Origin: Lepidonotus clava
Lineage: Eukaryota; Annelida; Polychaeta; Phyllodocida; Polynoidae
Assembly (NCBI GenBank): GCA_936440205.1
Contig: OW387148.1
Span: forward strand, 20,081,961-20,145,960
Length of the DNA: 64,000 nucleotides
Reading direction: 5' to 3'
Made by a program: the position numbers and the translations under genes. Of this stretch, positions 1 to 12,200 are shown one piece after another (position 1 is the stretch's first letter; every line of letters begins with the position of its first letter). The notes under the pieces are model-generated. The model did not search any database and was not told the DNA's origin. It saw nothing but the letters and a program-made list of their open reading frames with translations.

Positions 1-2950
1 AAAATGAGATAATGACAAAATCAATCTTCGTCTCCACATATCCTCCTCAGTTTTTGAATGAAACATTATTTTACAGCAACCTTTTTATCCTAACTTTGTA
101 TTTTGTAAAATGAAATTCAATGATACCCTTTGATAAGAAATATTAAAATCTCTAACCAGTTTATCCCAGTCATATGTTTATCGTTCTCTGAATTTTATGA
201 ATTCAGAATAATATGAAGGGATTTCCTTCCTACCATGCTTTAAAGATGCCTATTTCGGAAATGGTCTATTCTGACTCTGCTGTCAATGTAAACAATGACC
301 AGATGGCGCCACCAAATCCTCGCCCAGGTCACGTGACTCGGCAAATTTATGATGGGGCACACTTTACCCGTGACAGACACAGCTGGTCACGTGACGCACC
401 TTTGTGAGCTGGTACCTGGTGGGTAAGAGTCATGTGACGTAGGAAGTGGCGCTGGTCACAGAATAAAAATAAGTTATAAAAGTAAGTCATAGGGGGCCTA
501 CATGCAGGCCCTTGGGCAGACAAATGGAGTCCATGGGGTCCAGCCGCCCTTATTCCATGCCCTTTTAAGGTGGAGATTAAACCTCTAAAAAATCTGAAAT
601 GTAAAATAAGTAGGCCTAAGAATACATAGTGTTTTAGTACTTTGTACTGACGCGGGTGGCCAGTCCATGTTTGGGCAGCTTGACGTGAGCTTAGAAGCGC
701 ACATGTAAGCCAATGTTTCACTTTGACAGTAGTGAAATGAGGGAGGAGTTACGGTGTGACGTACCACCATATAATAATGTGTTCCGCTCTTAGCTAGCCA
801 GAGTAGCTGCAAGCACTGTGTGAGTAAACATCCTGTGAAGGTTGGACCTTTAATCTGCAGTCTAGGTTCTGGAGAGAGGCATATAGAAATTGTGTTAGAG
901 CGCGGAGCGTTGACTGAGTATGTTTGAGGGGACTCTAACCTTGGGACTGATCATGGTCAATCGAGTTCTTGTCACGAAACGACTAGACATCGGATAATAA
1001 ACAACAAATCCTTTCACAACGAGTGTTCACGTCTTACATGATGAGGGAACTATAATTATGTATTGGACGACCGCAGTCGACGAGGAGGGAGACTGCGAAT
1101 GGAGCTAGCTATTATCTATACAATTAAATACCACTTACACGCACTAACTTTAAATGGATAATTAACCTCTCTATAGTTCAACTTTATGTAGTAATAATGA
1201 GATTCGTACTCTGTACCCACCCTTTTCTCAAAATGATAGATCACACCCTTTACCTTACAGTGTGAGGGGTAGAGCTATTCTAATATTCTGCCAGAAGCAC
1301 ATGACCTACTTGCCAGTACAGAGGAAATTTAGAAACAATGTTGGATGCAGATGTTTATGAAAGTGAGGATGCTTTTTAGAAATTGCATGTGAGTGAATTG
1401 AAAAAGAAAGACGGAATCCAGTCCTCGCGCCCTCACATTGTCAGCCGTTGTCTTCATGTTGCTATTTTCAGCCTGACATTCATTGCTTGGTTACAATCCT
1501 CCTAGAAGTAGGACATGTTAACGTTCTGCATGGTTCCAAATATCATCATACAAACATATCTATAGCTGGCATATTGAAAGATGAGGGACGGCATAGAAGG
1601 TCACAGTTATTAATGTTCAATTTGTAATGTTGCGAACACTCAATTGTAAGGGAAATGGCAAACATGGAAGTTAGAAAGAGATATCTCTACCGTAAACAAA
1701 CGCCTCCCGAATCCCTGAGAGTTTACAGGAGCATTCTAGTCATTTCAAGACAAGCCAGACCTATAGCATCATAATTATAACAATGTACCATCTTTCATTT
1801 CCATATCCCTCATGGATGGTGAACATGGAGCTATTTAGAGATCATTACTAGGATTAGAAACTGCTTACATATAGTAAAACCTGAAGAGTAAGTTATACTG
1901 AAGATGATGTCAGCGAGATTGCTGATGTACATCTAAACATAAGTCAAGATACGTGACCTTATTACATTATCAAAGTCGTCTCAGATGGCTTCGTGATATC
2001 AGAAAGGCATCTGTTTGATGCCATGCTATGAACGTCACGTGATGGTTTAAGTATCATTTCTTGTCACCCCTTGTCGTCCGCGCTAATATTCATAGAAAGT
2101 CCTCATTAATTAAGCAAGGTAACTCTTTAGCCACCTTTCATGCAGGGTTGCGCCTTATTCGTTTATGATGAAGGACAAAACCTTGACTTAGGAGATTAAA
2201 ATATTATTATAATCATCGTTGGTTTAGGATACAGCCTAAAACAATTGACTCGCTATAATTATGAAAACAAGCACCAATAATTGTTATATATAGACTTAAT
2301 AATGTGTTGAGTACCGGTAATAAGAGCTCTGTGCACATATTAGTCTACCTGGCCGTGTAGAGGTGTCCACGTCGATGTACTACCTGCTGCCGCTACCTCC
2401 ACATTCCTTCCGAAACCGTCCAGCAGCTGCTGGTCTAGGGACCTAAAAACAAGACACATTGGGGGCCATCCCTGACAGTTGGTCCGGCTAATTCATAGAC
2501 CTACAATTCTCATGCTGCCATCTTCCTTTACCATGGAGCTCTCTGGCCCTCGCCTTTCCATGTGTTTATGGTCCTTCAGTGTTTCCAGATGAGACAATCC
2601 CAGGAGTTTTGTGTATGGAGGTCATCAACTGATTTCTATGGTGAGATCTCAGCTGATGGATTGTGTGCTGGACTGTCGGCGGGGCCATTGGATGGACCGA
2701 TCACTGTGTGGACGTTGTTGAATCAAAATAGGATATAAATTTCGATAGCCAAGGAGGACAGAACCATTATTGTGAAGATTACTTGTTTATGTTTTTAACC
2801 ATATCTCTATGATTGTTTTCATACCAGAGAAAACAACTAATTGATGCTGGAGTGCATCTTTGACCTGACTGTCATATTACCACCAAGTTTTGAAATAGCA
2901 CCAGTCACTTCGGATCACAAGTACCACTCGCAACAAAACACTTACATATA
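1..2950. other. No gene seen; AT-rich flank
   Basis: I find no convincing coding exon on either strand. Open frames are short and lack splice context or codon bias. A CTCF-like site lies near 296. The stretch around 740-1050 has a loosely LTR-like look (AT-rich core promoter-like sequence, AATAAA at 996, GT-rich sequence after it), but no ends or target duplication could be defined, so I do not call an element. If espin has ankyrin exons they would have to lie here or further upstream; none was recognised. Confidence 0.5.
296..309 (+). promoter_or_regulatory. CTCF-like motif (12 of 14)
   Basis: TGACCAGATGGCGC fits the consensus CCASYAGRKGGCRS at 12 of 14 positions, with the AGATGGCGC core intact. 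It is a weaker member of a set found in this window. The consensus is known for CTCF in bilaterians; binding here is inferred only. Confidence 0.3.
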
Positions 2951-3012
2951 AGATAACAAGGAAACCCTTACACATTTTAGAGTCTCATATATAATCCAGG
3001 GTCTGAGTGGTG

Positions 3013-5280
3013 ATGGAGGAGCTACAGGAGGACGCAGGTAGGACCCCGGAGCCAACAAACGAGGGCAATTCGGAGATGAAGGCTGCGGCCCACAATACCC
3101 CACCCGAAGGTGCCTTTGACGTAAAAGAAGATACCGATACTGGAGAAGGAGAGGGTATAGAGGTAGAGATGGATCGGCACCAAATCAATGAAAGGCTGGC
3201 CACATATACAGACGAAGATGAAGGACGCGACGTGAATCAAACACCTGGCGTTCTGGACGTGGAGGATATGGAGAATAAGAATATAAATGAAAATATAAAT
3301 ACAAATTATCTATGTGAAGAAATAGAAAGTCCAGTATGTGTAGGAAATTCTGGTTTTGATTATAGGCCTGATGTGAAGGTATGTGAAACAACTGAGAAAG
3401 TCCAGGGGAGATGGCTGGAGGAAACAGGTAGAACATCCGAAGGTCATTGGGTGCAAGGTGAGAAGGTCAGTGAGGATATTACAGATAATCCCATGGAGGA
3501 AGAGCATGGAGTAGTCGATGATCAGGGAGAGGTTAACGAAGACCCTGCCATCCAGGGTGATGACGGGAATAGAAATAATATGGATGAATTTGATTCTGAA
3601 GATTTAAACCAGAACCCTTTGATTAAACCAGAGAGCGATGGTAATTATGGCAGGTATGAAGAAAGGGAACATATCGATGATCAGGCTAACGGGGGTGGAG
3701 ATGGCGAAAAGATTATAAACACCAAGGACGATGGTGAAGAACTGACAGCGGAGGATGGAATCAGCGCGTGTGTAGAATTGATAGTAGATACCACTGTTGG
3801 TTATATTGATAACTGTGGGGCTGATATAGCCGAGATAGAGTACATTTCACTATCAGATTTTATTGAAATGGCAGAGAAAGAGGATATTCCACAGTCTAAT
3901 AACAGACAACAGGGTGAGGCCGACAGTGAATCTAATTGTAGTTCTGGCCATTCTCCACGCCCAGGAACAGCGACACCTGAAGTTTGTAAAGAAGGAAATG
4001 AAATTGATGAAAGTGTTAAGGAGGAAAATCTGAAAAAACTCCAAGAAGATGAAGGTCAGTTCATGAGTGAGAGACCTAAAGAGTTAGAAGAAAGAGAAAG
4101 CAGCAGCTCCGAAGATAACAGCGGAGAAGAAAGGGTATATGAGATAACGAATGAGGAAGCGGCAGAAAAGCAAGAAGAATCGTCTATAAGTTGCATTTCA
4201 ATTGTCTTAAATGTCGAGGAAAACGATGGAAACTCGAATGCTTCTTCGTTTTACAGTAAAAGAGATATGGAAAAAGAAGAAAGTAAGATGAAAGAAGAGG
4301 CAGCTGACCAAATCGAAATACAAGTAAATAATGAAACTGATGAGCCATCTGCAAAAGAAAGTACACTTGTGACGCAACAGAAACTTGATGACCGAGCAGA
4401 AATAGAACAAAATCCCAAACCTGAAGAACTTGAAGAAATTAATGCCAAAAGAATACAGGAAAGAATCAGAAAGTTAAATGAGGGCTTTCGAGGGCAGTAT
4501 TTGAGGGACATCAGAAATGCTAGGGGAATGACGAAAAGTATGATGGAAGAAATGAATCAACGAATGAGCGAGCATAAAAAACGTCTGGAGAAGGCTGAAG
4601 AACATGGAGAAAGGGAAAAGACTGAATGTGGCTCCGATTCTCTGCTCATGCAAGGTAAAGATGAGACCACGAGTCATGAGATACAAGCGTGCCATCCTAA
4701 GACTCCACATAAAGAAGACCCAACACCACCCAGGCCATGGACTGGACCCCAACTGTACAGAGGGGCAGGTGCATGGACTTCAATGAAGGTTCAAAACAGA
4801 AAACAAGATAACACTGGTCCTAGTGCACCTTTTCAGGGGGTCGTTAAGAGAGCAGATGTGCTCAGAAAAACCGGGCCTTCCTATTTGATTGGAGGGGAGC
4901 AAGCAAGGACAAGGAAAGGCTACGAGGAGATGAAGACGGAATACCTTCGGGAGATCAGAGAAGGTAAAGGAAGAGAGAAGTCGTGTGCTTTTATGAAGAA
5001 GAAATACCCCAGTCGTGCTGGGGAGGTGAAGGGGCCCACCAAATCACTACTGCAGATTATACGGAGAGAATATCTGAGGGACTCGGAGGAAGCTTGGGTC
5101 AAGGTCACGGAGAGCGGGGTCAAGGTCACGGAGAACCGGGATGTGGTACAGGATGACAAGGGTCAAAAGGTCAAGGACTCTGGGAAAGATCTGAAGGAAA
5201 TGGAGAAATCCGCAACGATGGGAAGTGAGGTGAGGCACGAAAGAGAGTTTGATTATGCGGTGATTATAAAAACAGACTGA
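3013..5280 (+). CDS. Acidic 755-aa protein with WH2-like motifs; separate gene or large espin exon
   Basis: An uninterrupted 755-codon ORF, far longer than expected by chance in this AT-rich DNA. I chose ATG 3013 because an in-frame TGA at 3004 lies just upstream. The first two thirds are very acidic and rich in E, D, N and S, with no signal peptide or membrane segment, so the protein is probably disordered and cytoplasmic. The last third is basic and helical and contains three related motifs of the form Y-L-R-[DE]. The first two read YLRDIRNARGMTK (about residues 496-508) and YLREIREGKGREK (about 644-656), which resemble the helix and linker of WH2 actin-binding motifs. The third (about 687) lacks the isoleucine. 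An AATAAA follows the stop at 5440. A good donor, GAG|GTGAGG at 5229/5230, sits in phase 0 and matches the phase-0 acceptor of the espin exon at 8159, so this could be an alternative N-terminal espin exon. I do not recognise the protein as a known family. Confidence 0.75.
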   Translation: MEELQEDAGRTPEPTNEGNSEMKAAAHNTPPEGAFDVKEDTDTGEGEGIEVEMDRHQINERLATYTDEDEGRDVNQTPGVLDVEDMENKNINENINTNYLCEEIESPVCVGNSGFDYRPDVKVCETTEKVQGRWLEETGRTSEGHWVQGEKVSEDITDNPMEEEHGVVDDQGEVNEDPAIQGDDGNRNNMDEFDSEDLNQNPLIKPESDGNYGRYEEREHIDDQANGGGDGEKIINTKDDGEELTAEDGISACVELIVDTTVGYIDNCGADIAEIEYISLSDFIEMAEKEDIPQSNNRQQGEADSESNCSSGHSPRPGTATPEVCKEGNEIDESVKEENLKKLQEDEGQFMSERPKELEERESSSSEDNSGEERVYEITNEEAAEKQEESSISCISIVLNVEENDGNSNASSFYSKRDMEKEESKMKEEAADQIEIQVNNETDEPSAKESTLVTQQKLDDRAEIEQNPKPEELEEINAKRIQERIRKLNEGFRGQYLRDIRNARGMTKSMMEEMNQRMSEHKKRLEKAEEHGEREKTECGSDSLLMQGKDETTSHEIQACHPKTPHKEDPTPPRPWTGPQLYRGAGAWTSMKVQNRKQDNTGPSAPFQGVVKRADVLRKTGPSYLIGGEQARTRKGYEEMKTEYLREIREGKGREKSCAFMKKKYPSRAGEVKGPTKSLLQIIRREYLRDSEEAWVKVTESGVKVTENRDVVQDDKGQKVKDSGKDLKEMEKSATMGSEVRHEREFDYAVIIKTD

Positions 5281-5437
5281 CATGTCTATTCAAACAAGAT
5301 GTGCATAATTTCAAATGTAGGCCTACACTCGGTTTTGAAAGAGGTTTTCATTTTAACGTACCGGTAATACCTTACAATGTCATAATCGTCAGCGACAAGA
5401 AAGAATAATAAGTACATCCCAAATATCATCTTTTAAC

Positions 5438-5445
5438 AATAAAGA
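5438..5445 (+). terminator. Polyadenylation signal after the acidic ORF
   Basis: An AATAAA lies about 160 bases after the stop codon at 5280, in AT-rich sequence. It is consistent with a transcript that ends here when the 5229 donor is not used. Many AATAAA matches occur by chance in such DNA. Confidence 0.4.
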
Positions 5446-5459
5446 CTACAATTATACAG

Positions 5460-8158
5460 CTTATCAAATTTTTCAGTGAAAATGGATCAATTTCAGAAGA
5501 GCTGTAAAGGAAAGATATGGGGGTGAATTGAATTAAATCTAAATAAAATATAATGAGATACTTTCTTTAATAAAATCACTAGCCCACACAAACATCCTTA
5601 ACCACCCACCCCATTCCCCTTACCTCACCCCTCCACACCACAACCCCTACACAGGTGGAGGGGGCATGGAGGCTGGTGGTCAGCAGTCAATATCAGGTTG
5701 GCATGGCTCTCCCCCAGACCCAGGAGGAGCACTGGAGGAGCACAAACTGGGCTCTCCAGATAACAAGTCCTGTTTGTCGCATCGATCCAGGAGGGGATAA
5801 GGGCGGGTATTAAATCCCTCTCCTATACTGACACCAGCCGCCTCATCCCATAACACCATGCAACGCCGCCAGTAGGCAGAAACTGCATACATTGACCCAT
5901 TTGGACATTTCTTGGTTACAATGTAATACTTTTTCTTTGTTATTTTCCCCATATGATAGATAATTTTAGAAATATTATCGTATCAAATACAAAATCAGAG
6001 ACTTCGAGGGTATTTCCTCGCTCTACGTTTTGTCCGTAAAGGGGGGACTTCATTAGGAGTGTAATTTAGAGATGACTGTTATGTCTAATAGAGGAATGCC
6101 TGGACGGTTGAATATCAAAGCACGCCCCATTCTAATGAGGGATTTAGTGTTAGATAAGAGGACATTTTGTGGATCCGGTCCATGAATAAATTCTAATCAA
6201 CCAATCAGTCTTTATAATCCCAAAATAGATTATCTACTCCATCTAATCCTAATATAATTACATCGATTCCATATTTGAGTGCATATTTGAGGATATCCTC
6301 AAATATACATTCAAATCAATCTCCATGTCCATAGAGCTATAGTTTACGGTCAACTTCCGTGTAACACGTTATACTTCTAGAAACAGTGGCCACTCGGCTT
6401 GCAGACCGTACATCAATACCCTAAACTAACAGACCCGGTCCCCCACTGCCTCCCTCCACCAGCCACCAATACCCGGCCGACCTCTGGGACCAGCCAGTCC
6501 TATAAGTGCACAGAATTAAGAGGAGTGATGGATGTGAAGGGGTTCTTTTATAGATATATACAAGAGGAGGGAGCATTGGGAATTTAAGTGCAAAAAAAAT
6601 ATAAAAGGTAACCAAGTAGATTAACGTCCAAGAGGATATATCTATGATATATCCATAAATTGACATTTCAGAACCATTGCCTATGCCTGGTTTAAACAGT
6701 GTTTATAGTGCATATTAACATTTCATTTTATCAGGGCCATTAGCTGATTTAAAAGGAGACTGATTTGATAACACTTTAGTTAGAAAATTCAACATACTTT
6801 TGATGTGGCTTGATCCCGTATGCATTGATCGTGTTAAAGGTTCCAGAGTCGTGCAGCTTGGCATGTTTCATGTCAAACCACTGAATAGGTCACTGAACGC
6901 TTACATAGGAGATAAACGTCCGTTATCAATTTGATTTGAAGGATTGAAAGAGTGCCTATACGATATGTCTCAATTGCAGAGAATGTATTTATAATGCTTC
7001 AATAGATGACAATAAACTTACATCCTCCTATTAACTAGCCACCTCGTGGTTAGTTACATATATGTGATTGCTGACACCACTAGATTAAAACCTATTAATC
7101 GTAGATCCAGATCCATCACCTGCTGCTTGTGCTTGAGGCATGTATACTCTAATCAGATAGATATCGACGACTCGCAATTCTCGGCACGCCCCCACCCCCT
7201 GCATTCTCAAATCAAACACAGACAGTTAGCAAACACTTAAAAAGCTCTGTATTTTTCATCGACAACTCCCTCAAAGCACTTCACTGCGAGGTCACCCTAA
7301 TGCAGATTACTGACAGATCTCTGGGGCTTTGGGCCAGAAATACCGAAATGGCTGGGGCTTTTGGGGAAGAAGTAATCCTATTATGAGCGGCTGTGTCATT
7401 GGCTAAATGAATCCTAAAACGCGTTTTTTTTTGTTCCAAGATGACACTATTGCGTAGGAAGTGTTTCGAATTGAAATGGGTTCATCTTATGGCACTGCCC
7501 CGGGTACCCTTCCTGGGTGATGACTAACTGAAGAGTCGTGAGATCTATATTGCTCCCCCTGGTGTGTTACCAGCGAACTAATAAATATTGAAGACTGTTC
7601 CTTGTCGAATGTATGTATGCATTTCAATGTGAAGTAAGCTTTCATCAGAATATATAACTGATTGATAGGTGTTTCGCTTCGGAATTAGTTCCGTACAAAT
7701 CCTTGCCATCTGAATGTCATATAAATGATTCGAAAGAAATGCCTCTGTAGACTTTAATTGTATCTGGCCTTCTCTCCAATATGAGGTAATGCAAAGGTAA
7801 TATGAGTGTTGTAATATGACAAAGTTGTCCCAATTTCCACTGATAATGGGAAGGAGAATGACTTTTCTGGGCAGCTTGGTATTAGCAATAGGCCTTTGGT
7901 GTACCTTTCCATTAACCAATGGCAAAGAACATCCTGGCTTGGTACACTGAGAGCCTATTGCCGCTACCTAAAGGCCCAGAAAAGTAGTTCTCCTCCTCAT
8001 GGCAAGATGAGAGAGGATCACCTCATGACCTTTTTGCATTGCACACTATGTTTTTATCCTGATGATTTTGCATTGCTTACCTTCGCCTTGCGTACTCCTT
8101 TCATTCTTGATCAGTTGACAATAACTCAATCTAATAAATTGTCAATTTTCTATTGTAG
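5460..8158. other. Intergenic sequence or espin intron; no gene seen
   Basis: AT-rich DNA with short open frames on both strands, none with splice context or recognisable protein sequence. It ends in a polypyrimidine tract and TAG at 8156-8158, the acceptor for the next espin exon. If the acidic ORF is spliced to espin, most of this stretch is intron. Confidence 0.5.
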
Positions 8159-9278
8159 GACCCGCTTGACTTAGCCCAGTTCCAGGACGGTAACCAAGGT
8201 TACGGCCTGACGAGTCAGTCGTCACAGGAGTACTCCCCGAAACACGGTTACCATGGTTACCCGGGGGACAACTACCAGCAACAGCCCCCGCCGGCCCGCA
8301 ACGGGGACGTGGGCCACTACCACGGCCACCAGCCGCTAGGGGGCGCCCCGCCCCCGGCGCCCTCTCTGCCGCCAGGGGGAGGGTTGCCCCCACCCCTGCC
8401 GCCAGGGCGCAAGAACCACGACAGTGTGGGCAGTATGCCCGGCTACCCAGCCCCGCACTTCCCGCCCCACCAAGACTCCAACGGCCTGGGCTCGGTCAGC
8501 CCGCCCCCGCCGCCCCCCGGCTTCGACATGGGCGCCACCATCTCAGCGTCGACGTCCCAACCGGAAGAACTGTACGAAAAGCGCCTTCCGACGCGCATGG
8601 ATGAACTTCCGGCTAGCATGCTCCATGGAGGAAGCAGCCGAGGCAGTATTGGCTCCGGAGGTAGCAGTAGTGTTGGCGGCGAGTTTGAGAACTATTACGG
8701 CGCGCAGCTACCGCCCCCTGGTGGGTTAGACAACGGCTACCCTTCCCCCCATGAACTCTATGAGACGACGCTGCCCCGCCCCTCGCCCCTCCAGCAGCAG
8801 CAGCCCCCCTCAGTGTTACGGCGGAGTTCTAGCTCCTCCAGTGGCTCGCACAAAAACTCCTCCTCTTATGCCGGAAGTAGAGAGACAATCATGCCCCCGG
8901 AAATGTACGGCGCGCCGCCGCACACAGCGTCGCCGGAAGCCGACTTCCCCCCACCACCCCCTCCCCAGTTCTTCCAGACGATGCCGTCGGTACCTTCGGC
9001 GCCGTCGTCAATGCCCGGGTCCCCCCAGCGTCCGCCCCCGCCGACGCTGCCCAAGCCGCGACCGGGCAAACCTAGTCAGGCCAATGGCGGACCCCCGCCG
9101 CCGCCCCCACCGCCGCTGTCGACGATGCCGCGCGCCAACAACCACCACCCCCAGCAGCAGTACAACGCGCCCCCACCCCCGCCGCCGCTGTCGACGATGC
9201 CGCCCCTCCCGCCGCAAGACGTCGGCGGGCTGGCCGCGCAGCTTCAGGGATTCAACCTGCGTTCTTCTCCACCAGAAG
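8159..9278 (+). CDS. ESPN: Espin exon: proline-rich region
   Basis: The acceptor TTGTAG ends at 8158 and the donor AAG|GTAAGA is at 9278/9279. The exon enters in phase 0 and leaves in phase 1. It encodes about 373 residues rich in P, S, G, Y and H, with several runs of six to eight prolines and a duplicated PPPP-LSTMP block. Such runs bind profilin, SH3 or EVH1 domains in known espins. The exon is far more GC-rich than the AT-rich introns around it. Other frames are also open for long stretches, as expected from the base bias, and are not genes. Confidence 0.85.
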
Positions 9279-12200
9279 GTAAGACCTGCTTAATCTTTAT
9301 CAAAGGAATGGAAATTCAAAAGCAAATATATTATATGCACATTCTCCTTGAACACCCCATGCATCCCCTACTTTTACCAAATTGATCACCTACTAAGGAA
9401 TGAAGTGGAAAATGTGTATTAGAGGGCCTGTGAGTCGAACTACATACAATTAAGGCAATTGTTTTGGTTCTGATACGTCCTCAAAAGCATGTTATAGTTG
9501 ATAAAGGAAATCCCTATGGAGAATGACATGAGTGCTTGCTCAAAATGTGTTGGCTAATGTCCCTCCAAATTCCATTAATTTCACATATCAAATTTTGGTG
9601 TCATGTTTGGCGAGGAAGGAAGACCAGCTGACCAAACCCTAGGTTGTCACATCTATATTAATTAGTCGTTTCTTTGAGTATTCCATGTGACCCGTGTTTA
9701 GGTGTGTGATAGCATAAGACTTCCGTGATCTGTGGTGATAGCATAGTCTTGTACACTAGTGCCACCTGGTGCCAAAAATGCCACATAGGCTGCTGCTGCC
9801 ACCTAGTAGGGAAAATAGGAACTACTAATAAGAGACACCTATTGTACGAGGATGTCCTGATCTAAAGTTCAGAACAATGACGCACAAACACATATAGGCC
9901 TACCTGTTAACTTGACCCTGCAGTTTAATTGCACATGTATTTCTTGTAAAAGTGTGTTCCATGATTCATGACGATTGTACAGTTTAGAATGTTGCTAACC
10001 TGACAATTAAGTGATGGGATATTAATGCTAATCTTGATGATTGTCTGAAAGAGGGAAAGAATCAACACTGACTAAAAAATTTCAAAAAAAGTTGCAATTT
10101 ATTCATTTTCTGACTAGTTGGTCGAAGAGTTGACAGTGGTGATTGGGAATTAGCCTTTATTTTTACATAGGTTTTATTGTTTACATCGAATGAGGGTGAC
10201 CTATGTCTTCTGATTCAAAGAAACTTTTTAATCTTGCATCTATATTCACCTCACCCCACGAAGGGGAATGGTCGAAATCGATAACCGGAAGCCAGACAGC
10301 ACTAGTTGCTTTCATGCTAGGGGTACAAAAACATTAGACTAAAAACAATACAAAAGAATGTTGTAAATCACATTGCATGCCGGGTAGCCCCGGCCAGTGG
10401 GACTTGTTGGATTCGAAGTACTGGCAGTCGCTCCTGCCAAATTCCTAGCACGTTTATTAACCAGCAGAGGTTTTATATATAACATAGTCCTTGCTGTACA
10501 CTGTTAAAAAGGTGTTTAGAAATTAAACATGTTTAGGGTCTAAACATGTTTAAAGCCTAAACACTTGTATTTTCTAAACATGTTTTGGATTACAGATGTT
10601 TATTATGTAAACACATGGGATCCCACATGTTTAAAACATAAACATTAAACACCTAAACATGTTGAATATCTAAACACTTGAACCTAAACATGTTGAATAT
10701 CTAAACACTTGAACCTAAACATCATAAATTTCTAAACGTGTTTAGGGTCTAAACATGTTGTCAAACTGGTTACAACAAAGTGTTTAGGAAAGTGTTTAGG
10801 TTCTAAACACTTGTTTTTACAGTGTATACGTCCTTTTAAAGCCTATATGTATATATGATGTATAGGGATTCTTAATGTGTGCTTGACCATCTGTAGAGTA
10901 AGTTTGAGCAAGGACTGAATAACATGTAGGAACGAAGCGCCACAGAATCTATGGTTGGAGCTTTTATTGGTAAACTGATATCAAAACGACTATTATCTAG
11001 TAATTTAGTTGATAAAGTACCAGCCTATAGCTCCCGGGCCCTGGTGCCCTGATAACCCTGACCCTAACCCTGACCCAGCCACAACAGTCTGCTGGTGAAT
11101 TACACCAATTAGACCTTAATTACCTACAAAATCCGTGAGTAGGGTAACTAGGCAGGCTGTCTTTTTGTGCCTCTCTGCCCTTTGTTGTCTTTGTGTTGCA
11201 GACAAAAAAAGTTTAAATACAATGGTTAAAACAGGGCAGGGCGTTTCATGTGAGTGTCCCATTTTGTCAGTCTGGTGGATGTCAGTCTGTCATGACATAG
11301 ATGAAACCACTGGATGGGTAAAAAGAAACATCTGAATAAAGGATACTGACAAGCGTTTCCAGGCTATCCTAGCAGGTCTTTGATTAAATATGAAAAGTCT
11401 GTATTATATAGTATACATGGTAAATCAAATAAGGATCTCAGTTCAAAGCAGGGCTGAGTAAGAACTATGTAAACCAGCATGTAGGGCATACAAAGCTATG
11501 GTCTCATGAACTTATAGTGAGAAATCTTAAAGCTATAAGATAGTGATGGGAATGTTTAGTTAATCTCTGATGGATGAGATTAATTGATAATGGAACCACC
11601 ATTAGAGTGGATTTATTACCAAACTTTTACGTTTAACGAAACAGAAAGCACTTATATCTTGATGAACTTGAACAAGGAATGCCAAGAGGTAGTGAATCAT
11701 TAACAATCTCTTTATTTACATCAACAAGAGAGATAAAATTACAAACCCAAACCTGCATCTGTTCAATTCTATATTATCCTGAGTCACAAAATTTAGGAAA
11801 AGTCTAGTGAGAACAATCTAAAATAGGTAACCTTGATACATTATGAAACATTTGCAAAATACTCTCTGAACTTTTCATACACAATGTTTTCCTATATAAC
11901 CTTTTGCTTGACGTCCACAATAACGAAGTCTAGGCGGTGTTAATCATTTGAGACTAGTATCAGTCTAGTGAATCAATTTGAGTAGACAACAGATACAGGG
12001 CTATAAAACATAGTCTGATGATGGGTATTCCCGCAGCCTCCACTGAATTAGACATAAGCAGTCAGTGGCATGCTACATCTCTCCTTCCTTTGTCTTTACT
12101 ATGAGAAGTTCAGCATCATGTGAAATAATTATTAAGTCAGATGTACATGGTGAAAGCTGAGCAAAGAGTTTATGAATTTGGTGAGGCTGAACATATTTTG

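Noticed and set aside
8424-9293. Long open frames in other frames and on the minus strand over the proline-rich exon (Arg- or Gly-rich products)
   Set aside because: They are shadows of GC-rich proline codons. Only the frame with matching splice phases and espin-like content is real.
11045-11075. Telomere-like CCCTAACCC units
   Set aside because: Only two or three imperfect units inside an intron.
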